Numbered from the stretch's first letter, positions 53,698 to 63,031 are shown. The stretch: 64,000 nucleotides of DNA from Streptomyces halstedii (GCA_000720535.1 JOAZ01000017.1:1-64000); one strand, 5' to 3'. Made by a program: numbers and translations. Notes: generated by a model not told the origin, from the letters alone.

Positions 53698-54909
53698 TCA
53701 GGGCTGGCTGTAACCGTCCAGGAAGTGACCGATCCGGGTCACCGCGTCGGTCAGATCCTTGGCCGGAGGCAGTGTGACCACCCGGAAATGGTCCGGATCC
53801 GGCCAGTTGAAGCCGGTGCCCTGCACCACCATGATCTTCTCGGCCCGCAACAGGTCCAGGACCATCTGCCGGTCGTCCTTGATCTTGAACACCTTGGGAT
53901 CCAGCCGGGGGAAGAGGTACAGCGCCCCCTTCGGCTTCACACAGGTCACCCCGGGAATCCGCGTCAGCAGGTCGTACGCGATGTCCCGCTGCTCCAGGAT
54001 CCGCCCGCCCGGCAGCACCAGGTCCTCGATCGACTGCCGCCCGCCGAGCGCGGTGGCCACCGCGTGCTGGGCCGGCATGTTGGCGCAGAGCCGCATGTTG
54101 GCCAGGACCGTCAGCCCCTCGATGTACGAGGAGGCGTGCGCCTTCGGGCCGCAGACGGCCATCCAGCCGGAGCGGTAACCGGCGATCCGGTAGTTCTTGG
54201 AGAGCCCGTTGAAGGTGAGGACCATCAGGTCCGGGGCGACGGCCGCGGTCGGGGTGTGCGTGGCGCCGTCGTACAGGATCCGGTCGTAGATCTCGTCGGA
54301 GCAGACGACCAGGTTGTGGCGGCGGGCGATCTCCGTCAGACCGCGCAGCATCTCGTCGTCGTACACCGCGCCGGTGGGGTTGTTCGGGTTGATGATCACG
54401 ATCGCCTTGGTGCGGTCGGTGATCCGGCGTTCGACGTCGGCGAGGTCCGGCATCCAGTCGGCCTGCTCGTCGCAGCGGTAGTGCACCGCCGTACCGCCGG
54501 CCAGCGACACCGAGGCCGTCCACAGCGGGTAGTCCGGGGCGGGTACGAGCACCTCGTCGCCGTCGTCGAGCAGCGCCTGCATCGACATCTGGATCAGCTC
54601 GGAGACGCCGTTGCCCAGGTAGACGTCCTCGACGCCGAGGTCGATCCCCTTGGTCTGGTAGTGCTGCATCACCGCGCGGCGCGCGGACAGCAGCCCCTTC
54701 GCGTCGCCGTAGCCGTGCGCCCCCGAGAGGTTGCGCAGGATGTCCTCCAGGATCTCCGGCGGGCACTCGAACCCGAAGGCCGCGGGGTTGCCCGTGTTGA
54801 GCTTGAGGATGCGGTGGCCCGCCGCCTCCAGCCGCATGGCCTCTTCGAGCACGGGGCCGCGGATCTCGTAACAGACGCCGGAGAGCTTCGTTGACTGGAT
54901 GACCTGCAT
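53698..54909 (-). CDS. AlaA-like aminotransferase (class I/II)
   Basis: 403-aa PLP aminotransferase closest to AlaA (glutamate-pyruvate transaminase). It shows NTGNPAAFGFECP, YGDAKGLLSARRAV, PAPDYPLW, INPNNPTGAVY, DEIYDRILYD and the PLP lysine in LSKNYRIAGYRSGW. Alanine synthesis from pyruvate and glutamate is the likely role. ATG 54909 is favoured because TAAGCT (54922-54917) ends exactly 7 nt upstream, a leaderless layout; the open frame further upstream is not coding. Confidence 0.9.
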   Translation of the reverse strand: MQVIQSTKLSGVCYEIRGPVLEEAMRLEAAGHRILKLNTGNPAAFGFECPPEILEDILRNLSGAHGYGDAKGLLSARRAVMQHYQTKGIDLGVEDVYLGNGVSELIQMSMQALLDDGDEVLVPAPDYPLWTASVSLAGGTAVHYRCDEQADWMPDLADVERRITDRTKAIVIINPNNPTGAVYDDEMLRGLTEIARRHNLVVCSDEIYDRILYDGATHTPTAAVAPDLMVLTFNGLSKNYRIAGYRSGWMAVCGPKAHASSYIEGLTVLANMRLCANMPAQHAVATALGGRQSIEDLVLPGGRILEQRDIAYDLLTRIPGVTCVKPKGALYLFPRLDPKVFKIKDDRQMVLDLLRAEKIMVVQGTGFNWPDPDHFRVVTLPPAKDLTDAVTRIGHFLDGYSQP

Positions 54910-55193
54910 GGCTGCGAGCTTACGACCGTGTTTCGCCCGGTGCGCCCGGTGCGCGGCCGTGCCGGTCCCGCGACGGGCGCACCGCGCGGGGTCCGCTCTT
55001 CCATCGGCATGCCGCCCCGGCCGGAGACCGTGGGAAGGACCGGTCGGGGCGGCGCCGGGGCTTGGAATGCGGGCGTGGCGGGCGGAACGGGTGAGATGCG
55101 CCACGCGGCGCCGGTCCGGGACGCCCTCCCGGGCCGCTGGGCAGGACGGCCCCGGGCCCCGGGCTGTCCGGGCGCCCCTCGGACACCCCCGGC

Positions 55194-56006
55194 CTACCCG
55201 GGCAGCGCGGTCCCCTCGGGGAGCCGCAGGCCGAAGTCCTCGGCCAGCACCCGTACGACCTCCGCCGCGCTGTCCAGCTCGCGCTCCTCGACCGTGCCGT
55301 CGTCCGCCGTCCGCACATAGGTCCGGCCGGAGAGCGCCCGGTGGAGTCCCGGCAGGGTGCGCTGGGCGTACACCACCTCCCGGAACGGCGAGCGCGGGTA
55401 GGTCGCCATGTGCCAGTTGGCGACCTCGAAGTCCGGTGCCTCGAAGGGCTCCAGGGTGAACTCGTACTGCGGCTCCCAGACACCGCCCTTGTCCGTCTGC
55501 AGCTCCCACAGCTCCAGCGGCCCGTCGTGCGGGGCGTGGACCAGGCGGTGGCGGCGCGGGGCGTCGGACAGCACGGCGTCCACCACGAGCGGGGCGGGCT
55601 CCAGGAGTGCCCCCGTCGACCCGAAGCCGACGTCCGCCACGAAGGGCGTGGGCTCGTCCTCCGCCAGGACCTTCAGCAGCATGTGGGTCCGTGGCCGGAT
55701 GTCACCGGGCGCCGCCCCGACGACCACTCGCGCGGCCAGCAGCGTCACCCGGAAGCCCAGCTCCGTCAGGGCGGCGGCGAGCAGGGTGTTCTGCTCGTAG
55801 CAGTACCCGCCGCGTGCGGAGCGGACCAGCTTCGCCTCCAGATCGGGCAGCGCGAGGGACGGGACGCCGCCGAGGGCGGACTCCAGGTTCTCGAACGGGA
55901 TGCCGCGTACATGGGCGCGGTGGACCGAACGCAGGACGTGCGCGGTGGGACGCCGCTCCCCGGCCCAGCCGATGCGGGCGAAGTAGGCGTCGAGGTCGAG
56001 TGTCAT
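55194..56006 (-). CDS. nat: Arylamine N-acetyltransferase
   Basis: 270-aa cytosolic enzyme that moves acetyl from acetyl-CoA to aromatic amines and hydrazines. The catalytic triad is visible as Cys69 (RGGYCYEQN), His108 (RTHMLL) and Asp125 (VADVGFG), with normal spacing. RGIPFENLE near residue 40 is a family hallmark. Substrates may include xenobiotics or aminohydroxybenzoate-type metabolites. Divergent from a small hypothetical gene. Confidence 0.94.
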   Translation of the reverse strand: MTLDLDAYFARIGWAGERRPTAHVLRSVHRAHVRGIPFENLESALGGVPSLALPDLEAKLVRSARGGYCYEQNTLLAAALTELGFRVTLLAARVVVGAAPGDIRPRTHMLLKVLAEDEPTPFVADVGFGSTGALLEPAPLVVDAVLSDAPRRHRLVHAPHDGPLELWELQTDKGGVWEPQYEFTLEPFEAPDFEVANWHMATYPRSPFREVVYAQRTLPGLHRALSGRTYVRTADDGTVEERELDSAAEVVRVLAEDFGLRLPEGTALPG

Positions 56007-56083
56007 TCCCCGACAGTACGCAGCCGGCTCAGATGTATCTCAAATCCGGTGCGGGCGCGGCCGGTCCGGGGCAGGCTCCCCGC

Positions 56084-56443
56084 ATGATCGGTTTCGGTAC
56101 GCAGACCAAGCACGACGGCGCCGCGCTCCTGGTACGGGAGGCGGACGGGATCGCCGAGCGGCTCCGGCGGGCCCTGGAGGCCGCCCCGGACGCCGAGCGC
56201 CCCGGCCTGGAACGGGCCCTCGCGCTCGTCGCCGAGGCCGCCGCCGTCCCGGACGCCGAGCTGCGCGCCCGGTGGGTGCGCCAGCGGCTCGACGCCGCGG
56301 GGTACGAGGGGCCGCCCGACTCGGTGCGCGCCATCAAGACGTTGCGTGAGGCGGAGCCGGCGTTGAGCCTGCTCGCGGCGGTGGGGTACGCCAAGGAGAC
56401 GGCGAGGGCCGAGAGCGCTCCGGGGACGGCCGCCGAAGCCTGA
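56084..56443 (+). CDS. Small helical hypothetical protein
   Basis: 119 aa, Ala-rich and all helical (ALLVREADGIAERLRRALEAAPDAERPGLERALALVAEAA). It has no membrane segment and no family I recognise. CAGGCT ends 6 nt before the ATG, matching the leaderless pattern of nearby genes. It is divergent from nat. Codon use looks coding throughout. Confidence 0.7.
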   Translation: MIGFGTQTKHDGAALLVREADGIAERLRRALEAAPDAERPGLERALALVAEAAAVPDAELRARWVRQRLDAAGYEGPPDSVRAIKTLREAEPALSLLAAVGYAKETARAESAPGTAAEA

Positions 56444-56606
56444 GGTACGGGCCGCCGGCGCGGACGGTCCCCTTCCGCCCTCACCGGTCGTCGGGTCGGG
56501 CGAGTGGCTGGATTTCGCCCCTTGTGGGGCGCCCCTCCATACAGAAGCATGCGCATGTCAAAACCGGAAGAACTCCGGTCACGGCATACCTGGAGGGGAC
56601 CCTCAC

Positions 56607-57446
56607 ATGAAAAAGCCTCTCGTCGGAGCGTTTCTTTCCGTCCTGCTCCTCGGGGCGGGCGTCGCACCGGCGGCCGCCGCCGGGACGACGGACACGCCCC
56701 AAGTCCGCGCCAAGGCCGTCAACTTCGCCGGCACCGTCGCGCTCAGCAACTGCTCCGGCTCGGTCGTCCGCGTGCCCTCGTCCCAGCCGGACGACCCCGC
56801 CCTCGTGCTGTCCAACGGCCACTGCCTGGAGACCGGCTTCCCCGGTCCCGGCCAGGTCCTGCTCAACCGGTCCTCGACCCGCAGCTTCACCCTGCTGAAC
56901 GCGGCGGGCAGCGGCGTCGGCACCCTGCGCGCGTCCAAGATCGCCTACGGCACGATGACGGACACCGACGTCTCGCTGTACCAGCTGACGCGTACGTACG
57001 CCCAGATCGAGAGCTCCTACGGCATCAAGGCCCTGGAACTCGACTCCGCGCGCCCGGCGCAGGGCACCGCGATCACCGTCGCCTCCGGCTACTGGAAGCG
57101 CATGTACAGCTGCGCCGTCGACGGGTTCGCCTACCGCCTCAAGGAGGGCTCCTGGACCTGGAAGGACTCGGTCCGCTACACCTCCGCCTGCCAGACGATC
57201 GGCGGCACGTCCGGGTCCCCGGTGATCAGCGACACGACCGGCAAGGTGGTCGCGGTCAACAACACGGGGAATGAGGACGGCCAGCGGTGCACGGACAACA
57301 ACCCGTGCGAGGTCGACGAGAACGGGGCCGTGACCGTCCGCAAGGGCATCAACTACGCCCAGCAGACGTACGGCATCGTGCCGTGCGTCGGCCCCGGCAA
57401 CCAGATCGACCTGAACCGGACGGGCTGCGCCCTGCCCAAGCCGTAG
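56607..57446 (+). CDS. Secreted trypsin-like serine protease
   Basis: 279 aa. Signal peptide KKPLVGAFLSVLLLGAGVAPAAAA. A chymotrypsin fold with the triad in LSNGHCLE (His), MTDTDVSLY (Asp) and IGGTSGSPVI (Ser). Several cysteines, including YSCAVDG and CTDNNPCEV, could make disulfides outside the cell. No pro-domain or anchor is visible. GGAGGGGA lies 8 nt before the ATG. An 11-bp hairpin follows. Confidence 0.9.
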   Translation: MKKPLVGAFLSVLLLGAGVAPAAAAGTTDTPQVRAKAVNFAGTVALSNCSGSVVRVPSSQPDDPALVLSNGHCLETGFPGPGQVLLNRSSTRSFTLLNAAGSGVGTLRASKIAYGTMTDTDVSLYQLTRTYAQIESSYGIKALELDSARPAQGTAITVASGYWKRMYSCAVDGFAYRLKEGSWTWKDSVRYTSACQTIGGTSGSPVISDTTGKVVAVNNTGNEDGQRCTDNNPCEVDENGAVTVRKGINYAQQTYGIVPCVGPGNQIDLNRTGCALPKP

Positions 57447-57459
57447 GACCCCTCACCTC

Positions 57460-57495
57460 CCCAGGGGCGGTGGGAATCCCGCCTCCGCCCCTGGG
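57460..57495 (+). terminator. Hairpin after the serine protease
   Basis: Perfect 11-bp stem CCCAGGGGCGG / CCGCCCCTGGG with a 14-nt loop. Confidence 0.75.
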
Positions 57496-57575
57496 CCTCG
57501 CCGCCGGACTCCCGCCGGCCCCCGCGCCCGCCGCCCCGGCCCGCACCGGCCGCCCCGAGTCCGCCTCGCGCCGGG

Positions 57576-59201
57576 TCAGGGCCGGACCGGGCGCCCCGCT
57601 CCCCGTACCGCCCGGCCCGCCAGGACGGACGTGCGGCGGCCGTCCTCGATGACGAAGCGGCCGTCGATCAGCACGTGCGGGATGCCCACCGGCAGGGCGC
57701 GCGGCTCGTCGAACGTGGAGCCGGCCGCCACCGTGTCCGGGTCGAAGAGGACCAGGTCGGCGCGGTAGCCCTCGCGGACGAGCCCCCGGTCCGGCAGGCG
57801 CAGCCGCGCGGCGGGGCGGGAGGTCAGGTGGGCGACGCACTCCTCCAGGGACAGGACGCCCAACTCCCTGACGTACCGGCCGAGATAGTGCGGGAAGGTG
57901 CCGTAGGCCCGCGGGTGCGGCTTGTCGCCCTGGAGGATGCCGTCGCTGCCCCCGGTGTGCACCCGGTGGCGCATGATCCGCCGGACGTTCTCCTCGTGGC
58001 CGACGTGCTGGAGGATCGTCGTGCCGAGCCGGTCCTCGGTGAGCAGCCGGCGGGCCGTCACCCAGGGCGCCTCGCCGCGCGTCCGGGCGGACTCGGCGAC
58101 CGTACGGCCGATGTACCCGGCCAGTTCCGGCGAGCCGACACCCGAGATCTCGATGGTGTCCCAGTCGATGGGGACGCCGTGGCAGCCGTCCGAGCCCACG
58201 GACTCCAGATGGTGGCGGATCCGCTCGGCCGCCGCCTCGTCCGCGAGCCGCGTCAGGACCGCCTCGGGCCCGCCCTCCCCGGCCCAGCTCGGCAGCATCG
58301 CCACCAGCGTCGTGCAGCCGGGGGTGTACGGATAGGTGTCCAGCGAGATGTCGGAACCCGCCGCGAGGGCGTCGTCCAGCAGGGCGAGGAGGTCGGGGGC
58401 CTTCCCCTCGTTGACGCCGAAGTTCATGGTGGCGTGCGCCAGGTGCAGGGCGCATCCGGCGTCACGGGTGAGCCGGACCATCTCCTCGTACGCGGCGAGC
58501 GCCCCGGCGCCGTACGAGCGGTGGTGCGGGCAGTAGTAGCCGTCGTACCGGGCCACCACCCGGCACAGCTCGGTGAGTTCGGAGTCGCTCGCGTACATCC
58601 CCGGGGTGTACGTCAGGCCCGAGGACATGCCGACCGCGCCCTCCGTCATCCCCTGGGCGACCAGGTCCTTCATCCGGACCAGCTCGGACTCGGTGGCCGG
58701 ACGGTCCTCCCAGCCCACCGCGAGCATCCGCACGGTGCCCTGCGGGACGAGGTAGGCGGCGTTGACCGCGATGCCCTGGCCGCCGAAGTTGCGGTCGAGG
58801 CGGTCCAGGTAGCCGCCCACGGTGCGCCAGTCGAAGGCGATGTCGGAGCCGTCGCCGTTCCAGCCGGCGACGGCGCGCCGCACCTCGGCCAGGGTCCGGT
58901 CGTCGGCGGGGGCGTAGGACAGCCCGTCCTGTCCGAGGACCTCCAGGGTGACGCCCTGGGCGGCCTTCGCGCTGTGGTCGGGGTCGCGCAGCAGGGCCAG
59001 GTCGCTGTGCGCGTGCATGTCGGTGAAACCGGGGGAGAGCGCCAGCCCGTCGGCGTCCAGGGTGCGGGCGCCGGTGGGGCGCGGGCCGTCGCCCTCCCGG
59101 CGGATCTCGGTGATCCGGCCGTCCGTGACACCCACGTCGGCGCGGTAGGAGGGCGCGCCGGAACCGTCGACGACGCGGGTGTCGCGGATGACCAGGTCCA
59201 T
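57576..59201 (-). CDS. N-acyl-D-amino-acid deacylase (D-aminoacylase)
   Basis: 541-aa amidohydrolase. It removes the acyl group from N-acyl-D-amino acids. The first zinc motif DMHAHSD, VGMSSGLTYTPGMYA, YYCPHHRSYG, HLAHATMN and SDGILQG are family features. It follows the deaminase gene by 40 bp on the same strand, so its product, a free D-amino acid, would be the next enzyme's substrate. ATG 59201 begins right at the beta-sandwich domain MDLVIRDTRVVDGSG. Confidence 0.92.
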   Translation of the reverse strand: MDLVIRDTRVVDGSGAPSYRADVGVTDGRITEIRREGDGPRPTGARTLDADGLALSPGFTDMHAHSDLALLRDPDHSAKAAQGVTLEVLGQDGLSYAPADDRTLAEVRRAVAGWNGDGSDIAFDWRTVGGYLDRLDRNFGGQGIAVNAAYLVPQGTVRMLAVGWEDRPATESELVRMKDLVAQGMTEGAVGMSSGLTYTPGMYASDSELTELCRVVARYDGYYCPHHRSYGAGALAAYEEMVRLTRDAGCALHLAHATMNFGVNEGKAPDLLALLDDALAAGSDISLDTYPYTPGCTTLVAMLPSWAGEGGPEAVLTRLADEAAAERIRHHLESVGSDGCHGVPIDWDTIEISGVGSPELAGYIGRTVAESARTRGEAPWVTARRLLTEDRLGTTILQHVGHEENVRRIMRHRVHTGGSDGILQGDKPHPRAYGTFPHYLGRYVRELGVLSLEECVAHLTSRPAARLRLPDRGLVREGYRADLVLFDPDTVAAGSTFDEPRALPVGIPHVLIDGRFVIEDGRRTSVLAGRAVRGAGRPVRP

Positions 59202-59241
59202 GAGGGGTTTCGCCTTTCGGGGCGGGGACGGCCCGCCGGGG

Positions 59242-60627
59242 TCAGAAGAAGGTACGGAGGTAGCCGGTGACGGTGCCGTCCGCCTCGGCCAGCGGGATCA
59301 GCTGCCACTTGTCGAAGGACGTGCAGGGGTGCGAGAGGCCCATGCCGATCCAGTCCCCGACCTCCAGGCCGGTGCCCGCGTCCGTGCGGAGCCAGCCGTG
59401 CTGGTCGGACAGGCCGGTGACCGTGACACCGGTGGCCGGGCGGACCGAGCCGTCACGGGCGGAGCGGATCACCTGCGCCTCGGGGAGGTCGAGGTCGTGG
59501 GCCGCGTCGCGCTTGCCCGCGTTGACGAAGGCCTGGTCGGGCGAGGGCCGCGAGACGACCTGCGCCCAGAGCCGGAACGCGGGGCGCAGCGCGCCCTCGT
59601 CGGGGACGCGGTTGAAGGGGGTGAGGTGGCGGTAGTGCCCGTCGTCGTGACTGACGTACGCGCCGGAGCGCAGCAGCTTGCAGGCGGGGCGGCTCAGCTC
59701 CGGGACGTCCGCGAAGACCTCGGCGACCGTGTCGAACCAGGCGCTGCCGCCCGCGCTGAGGACGATCTCCTCGTCGGCGGCCAGGTCACCGAAGCGGCCG
59801 GCCGCGTCGAAGCCGGCGGCCAGCGCCACGAGCCGGCCGAGCCACTCCCGTACCCGCTCGGGGGAGGCGTCGGGGACCTCGCCCTCGTACCCGGCGACGC
59901 CCACCAGGCGCAGGGTGGGTACGGCGGCCACGGCGTCGGCGACCGCCGCGCAGTCGGCCTCCGTGCGGGCGCCGGTGCGCGCGCCCTGCCCCGCTCCCAG
60001 CTCCACGACGACGTCGACGGGGTGCGTGGCACCGGCCGCGCGCAGCGCCTCGTCCATCAGCTCGACGCCGCGCGCCGAGTCCACGTAGCAGACGAAGGTG
60101 AAGTCCGGGTCGGCGGCCAGCTCGGCGGCCAGCCACCCCAGGGCGACCGGGTCCACGACCTCGTTGGCCAGGAAGATCCGGCGGATGCCGTACGCCCGGT
60201 AGACCCGTACCTGGTGGGGGACGGCGGCGGTGATGCCCCAGGCGCCGTGCTCCAGCTGGCGGGCGAAGAGCTCCGGGGACATCGACGTCTTGCCGTGCGG
60301 GGCGAAGGCCAGCCCGTGCCGCTCGGTGTACGCCTCCAGGAGGGCGAGGTTGGCCTCCACGGACTCGGCGGAGAGCGCCAGCACGGGGGTGGTGAACCCG
60401 CCGGTGAACAGGTTCCGGCGCTCGGCCGCGAGGGCGCCGACGGTCAGGCCCGCCGCGTCGGGCGGCAGGCCCTTGAAGCGGTGGTCGACGCGTTCGTCGG
60501 CGAGTGCCGCGACGGCGTCCGCCACGGCTCCCGCGCGGGGCCGGTCCGTGGCCTGTCCGGCGGACCGGTCGGCGGGCTGCTGCTCGACGGCCAAGGGATC
60601 CTCCTCGGAGAGTGGGTGTTGCGCCAT
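59242..60627 (-). CDS. D-serine/D-amino-acid deaminase of the alanine-racemase fold (DSD1-like)
   Basis: 461-aa PLP fold-type III enzyme. The PLP lysine lies in FAPHGKTSMSPEL. The C-terminal metal site SHPCTSFDKWQ is that of eukaryotic-type D-serine dehydratase and D-threonine aldolase relatives. It likely eliminates water or ammonia from a D-amino acid to give a 2-oxo acid through a reactive enamine or imine. ATG 60627 is used; TTG 60633 is in frame. First gene of the operon with the D-aminoacylase and divergent from the kinase-IclR-RidA operon. Confidence 0.87.
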   Translation of the reverse strand: MAQHPLSEEDPLAVEQQPADRSAGQATDRPRAGAVADAVAALADERVDHRFKGLPPDAAGLTVGALAAERRNLFTGGFTTPVLALSAESVEANLALLEAYTERHGLAFAPHGKTSMSPELFARQLEHGAWGITAAVPHQVRVYRAYGIRRIFLANEVVDPVALGWLAAELAADPDFTFVCYVDSARGVELMDEALRAAGATHPVDVVVELGAGQGARTGARTEADCAAVADAVAAVPTLRLVGVAGYEGEVPDASPERVREWLGRLVALAAGFDAAGRFGDLAADEEIVLSAGGSAWFDTVAEVFADVPELSRPACKLLRSGAYVSHDDGHYRHLTPFNRVPDEGALRPAFRLWAQVVSRPSPDQAFVNAGKRDAAHDLDLPEAQVIRSARDGSVRPATGVTVTGLSDQHGWLRTDAGTGLEVGDWIGMGLSHPCTSFDKWQLIPLAEADGTVTGYLRTFF

Positions 60628-60669
60628 GTGCAACGGTCATTGCGCATATCGCTCGACGCTGTCTAACAT
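60618..60669. promoter_or_regulatory. Divergent promoter with paired TTGCGC operator
   Basis: TTGCGC occurs at 60619-60624 and 60640-60645, exactly 21 bp (two turns) apart. The first lies in GTTGC-N7-GCAAC (60618-60634). The second TTGCGC, an 18-bp spacer and TAACAT (60664-60669) form a plus-strand promoter, so a bound IclR protein would cover its -35 and the start of the deaminase gene. Confidence 0.55.
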
Positions 60670-60730
60670 CCGAGCCGATGCCGGGTCAATGGTCCCCACC
60701 GGCGCCCACGGCCGACCAGGAGGAGCCAGC

Positions 60731-61789
60731 GTGCCCGGATCCGCAGCCAGGACACCCGCCGCGGACACGGACGTCGTCTGCCTCGGCGAGTCCATGGTGA
60801 CGTTCCTGCCCTCGCGGCCCGGCCGCCTCGCCGACGTCCCCTCCTTCTCCCGGACCATCGGCGGCGCCGAGTCCAACGTCGCCTGTGCCCTGGCCTCGGC
60901 CGGACACACCGTCACATGGGTCAGCCGGGTCGGCGCGGACGGCTTCGGGGACCACCTCGTCGAGGCCGTCCGCGCGTACGGGGTGGACACCTCCGCCGTA
61001 CACCGCGACCCGGACCGCCCCACCGGCGTCTACTTCCGCACCGCGACGGACCGGTCCACCGACGTCCACGAGGTGGTGTACTACCGCGCGGGGTCCGCCG
61101 CCTCCGCGATGTCCCCGGACAACGTCCCCCACGACGTCCTCCTCGGCGGCCGCGTCCTGCACCTGTCCGGCATCACCGCCGCGCTCTCCGCCGACTGCCT
61201 GGCCCTGCTCCGCGCGCTGACCGCCCCCCGCCCCGGCCGCCCCCTGCTCTCCTTCGACGTCAACCACCGGCCCGGCCTGTGGCGGGGCCGCGACCCGGGG
61301 CCCGAGGTGCTGCTGGAGCTGGCACGCCGCTGCGACCTGGTCTTCGTCGGGGAGGACGAGGCGGAGGAGGTCTGGGGCGTCCGCGGTACGCGGGCCGTCC
61401 GGGCGGCGCTGCCCGAGCCGGACGTCCTCGTCGTCAAGCGGGGCGCGGAGGGCGCCACCGTCCTCTCCCGGACCGGCGAGGGGCGGCCCGACACCGTGAC
61501 CGACGTCTCCGCGCTCCGGGTGGACGTCATCGCCCCCGTCGGCGCCGGTGACGCGTTCGCCGCCGGGTTCCTCTCCGCCACCCTGCGCGGCCTGCCCGTA
61601 CGGGAGCGGGCCCGGCACGGGCATCTGATGGCCGCCGCCGTCCTCACCGTCCCCGGTGACCTCACCGCGCCCCCCTCCCGCCCGCACGCCGACCGCCTCG
61701 CCGCCCTGGACGACACCGCCTGGGGCACACTTCGTCTCGGCCCCGGCTGGACGGAAGAAGGGGCGAACGAGGAGGCAGAAGCCGTATGA
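60731..61789 (+). CDS. PfkB-family sugar kinase (KDG-kinase-like)
   Basis: 352-aa ribokinase-fold kinase. GGAESNVACALASAG binds substrate, SFDVNHRPGLWRG lies in the middle, and APVGAGDAFAAGFL carries the catalytic Asp and anion hole. It most resembles 2-keto-3-deoxygluconate kinases, but the substrate is not fixed. GTG 60731 follows AGGAGGAGCC. Its stop overlaps the IclR start. Why a sugar kinase sits in a D-amino-acid locus is unclear; a hydroxylated 2-oxo acid could be the link. Confidence 0.88.
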   Translation: MPGSAARTPAADTDVVCLGESMVTFLPSRPGRLADVPSFSRTIGGAESNVACALASAGHTVTWVSRVGADGFGDHLVEAVRAYGVDTSAVHRDPDRPTGVYFRTATDRSTDVHEVVYYRAGSAASAMSPDNVPHDVLLGGRVLHLSGITAALSADCLALLRALTAPRPGRPLLSFDVNHRPGLWRGRDPGPEVLLELARRCDLVFVGEDEAEEVWGVRGTRAVRAALPEPDVLVVKRGAEGATVLSRTGEGRPDTVTDVSALRVDVIAPVGAGDAFAAGFLSATLRGLPVRERARHGHLMAAAVLTVPGDLTAPPSRPHADRLAALDDTAWGTLRLGPGWTEEGANEEAEAV

Positions 61790-62544
61790 GCCAGACCGTC
61801 GACCGCGCGCTGAGCATCCTGCCGCTGCTGGCCCAGGGCCCCGCCGACCTCGGCCAGGTCGCCGAGCGGCTCGGCGTCCACAAGTCCACGGCACTGCGCC
61901 TGCTGCGGACGCTCCACGAGCACGGGCTCGTCTACCGCCAGCAGGACCAGCGCTACCGGCTCGGCGCCCGGCTCTTCTCCCTCGCCCAGGAAGCGGTCGA
62001 GAACCTCGACGTACGCGAGATCGCCCACCCCCACCTCGTCGAGCTCAACGAGCGGTGCGGGCACACCGTCCACCTCGCCGTGTACGAGGAGCACGAGGTC
62101 CTCTACATCGACAAGGTGGAGAGCCGCTACCCCGTGCGGATGTACTCGCGGATCGGCAAACCCGTCGCGATCACCGTCGCCGCGGTCGCCAAGCTGCTCC
62201 TCGCCGACCTGACCGAGCCGGAGCGGCGTGCGATCGCCGAACGTCTCGACTACCCCATGTACACGTCCCGTTCGACCCCGAACGCCGGTGCCTTCCTCAG
62301 GGAGCTCGCCGTCGTACGCGAACAGGGATGGGCCACCGACCTCGGCGGCCACGAGGAGTCCATCAACTGCGTCGGCGCACCCGTCCGGGGCGCGGACGGG
62401 CGGGTCGTCGCCGCCATGTCGGTGTCCGCGCCGAACGTGGTCGTCACCGCCGAGGAGCTCCTCACCCTCCTCCCGCTGGTGCGCCGCACCGCCGACGCCG
62501 TCAGCCGGGACTACTCCGGTACCACCCACACGAAGAAGGCCTGA
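61786..62544 (+). CDS. IclR-family regulator
   Basis: 252-aa regulator. The winged helix is SQTVDRALSILPLLAQGPADLGQVAERLGVHKSTALRLLRTLHEHGLV. The C-terminal GAF-like ligand domain (HTVHLAVYEEHEVLYIDKVES to the end) has DLGGHEESINCVGAPV. It overlaps the kinase stop (ATGA), so it is coupled to it, and probably controls both divergent operons through the TTGCGC site. The effector is likely a D-amino acid or its oxo acid. Confidence 0.92.
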   Translation: MSQTVDRALSILPLLAQGPADLGQVAERLGVHKSTALRLLRTLHEHGLVYRQQDQRYRLGARLFSLAQEAVENLDVREIAHPHLVELNERCGHTVHLAVYEEHEVLYIDKVESRYPVRMYSRIGKPVAITVAAVAKLLLADLTEPERRAIAERLDYPMYTSRSTPNAGAFLRELAVVREQGWATDLGGHEESINCVGAPVRGADGRVVAAMSVSAPNVVVTAEELLTLLPLVRRTADAVSRDYSGTTHTKKA

Positions 62545-62550
62545 ACCGCC

Positions 62551-62961
62551 ATGACCGAGAAGACCGCTCTCACCCCCAGCACCCACACCACCCCGCCCGC
62601 GAAGTTCTCGCACGGCGTGCGGAAGGGGAACATCCTCCAGGTCGCCGGCCAGGTCGGCTTCCTGCCCGCCGTGGAGGGCCAGGCGCCCACCCCGGCCGGC
62701 CCCACCCTGCGCGAGCAGACCCTCCAGACCTTCGCCAACGTCAAGGCGATCCTGGAAGAGGGCGGCGCGAGCTGGGACGACGTGATGATGATGCGTGTCT
62801 ACCTCACGGACGTCGACCACTTCGCCGAGATGAACGCCCTCTACAACGCGTACTTCGAGGAGCAGGGACTCACCGCCCCCGCCGCCGCCCGTACGACGGT
62901 CTACGTGGGCCTGCCCAAGGGGCTGCTCATCGAGATCGACGCCCTCGCCGTCCTGGGCTGA
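62551..62961 (+). CDS. ridA: RidA/YjgF-family enamine/imine deaminase
   Basis: 136-aa trimeric-type protein. It shows GNILQVAGQVGFLP, LREQTLQTFANVKAILEEGGASWDDVMMMRVYLTD and ARTTVYVGLPKGLLIEIDALAV; the Arg binds the substrate carboxylate. RidA hydrolyses reactive 2-aminoacrylate or imines made by PLP dehydratases. Six bases downstream of IclR, it fits as the clean-up enzyme for the deaminase at 59242-60627. Confidence 0.92.
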   Translation: MTEKTALTPSTHTTPPAKFSHGVRKGNILQVAGQVGFLPAVEGQAPTPAGPTLREQTLQTFANVKAILEEGGASWDDVMMMRVYLTDVDHFAEMNALYNAYFEEQGLTAPAAARTTVYVGLPKGLLIEIDALAVLG

Positions 62962-63031
62962 GCCGGGCGCGCCCCCCCGGGGCCCGTCGCGGTCCGTCAC
63001 ACCCCGGGGGCCGCACGGCCCGGGACGCCGA

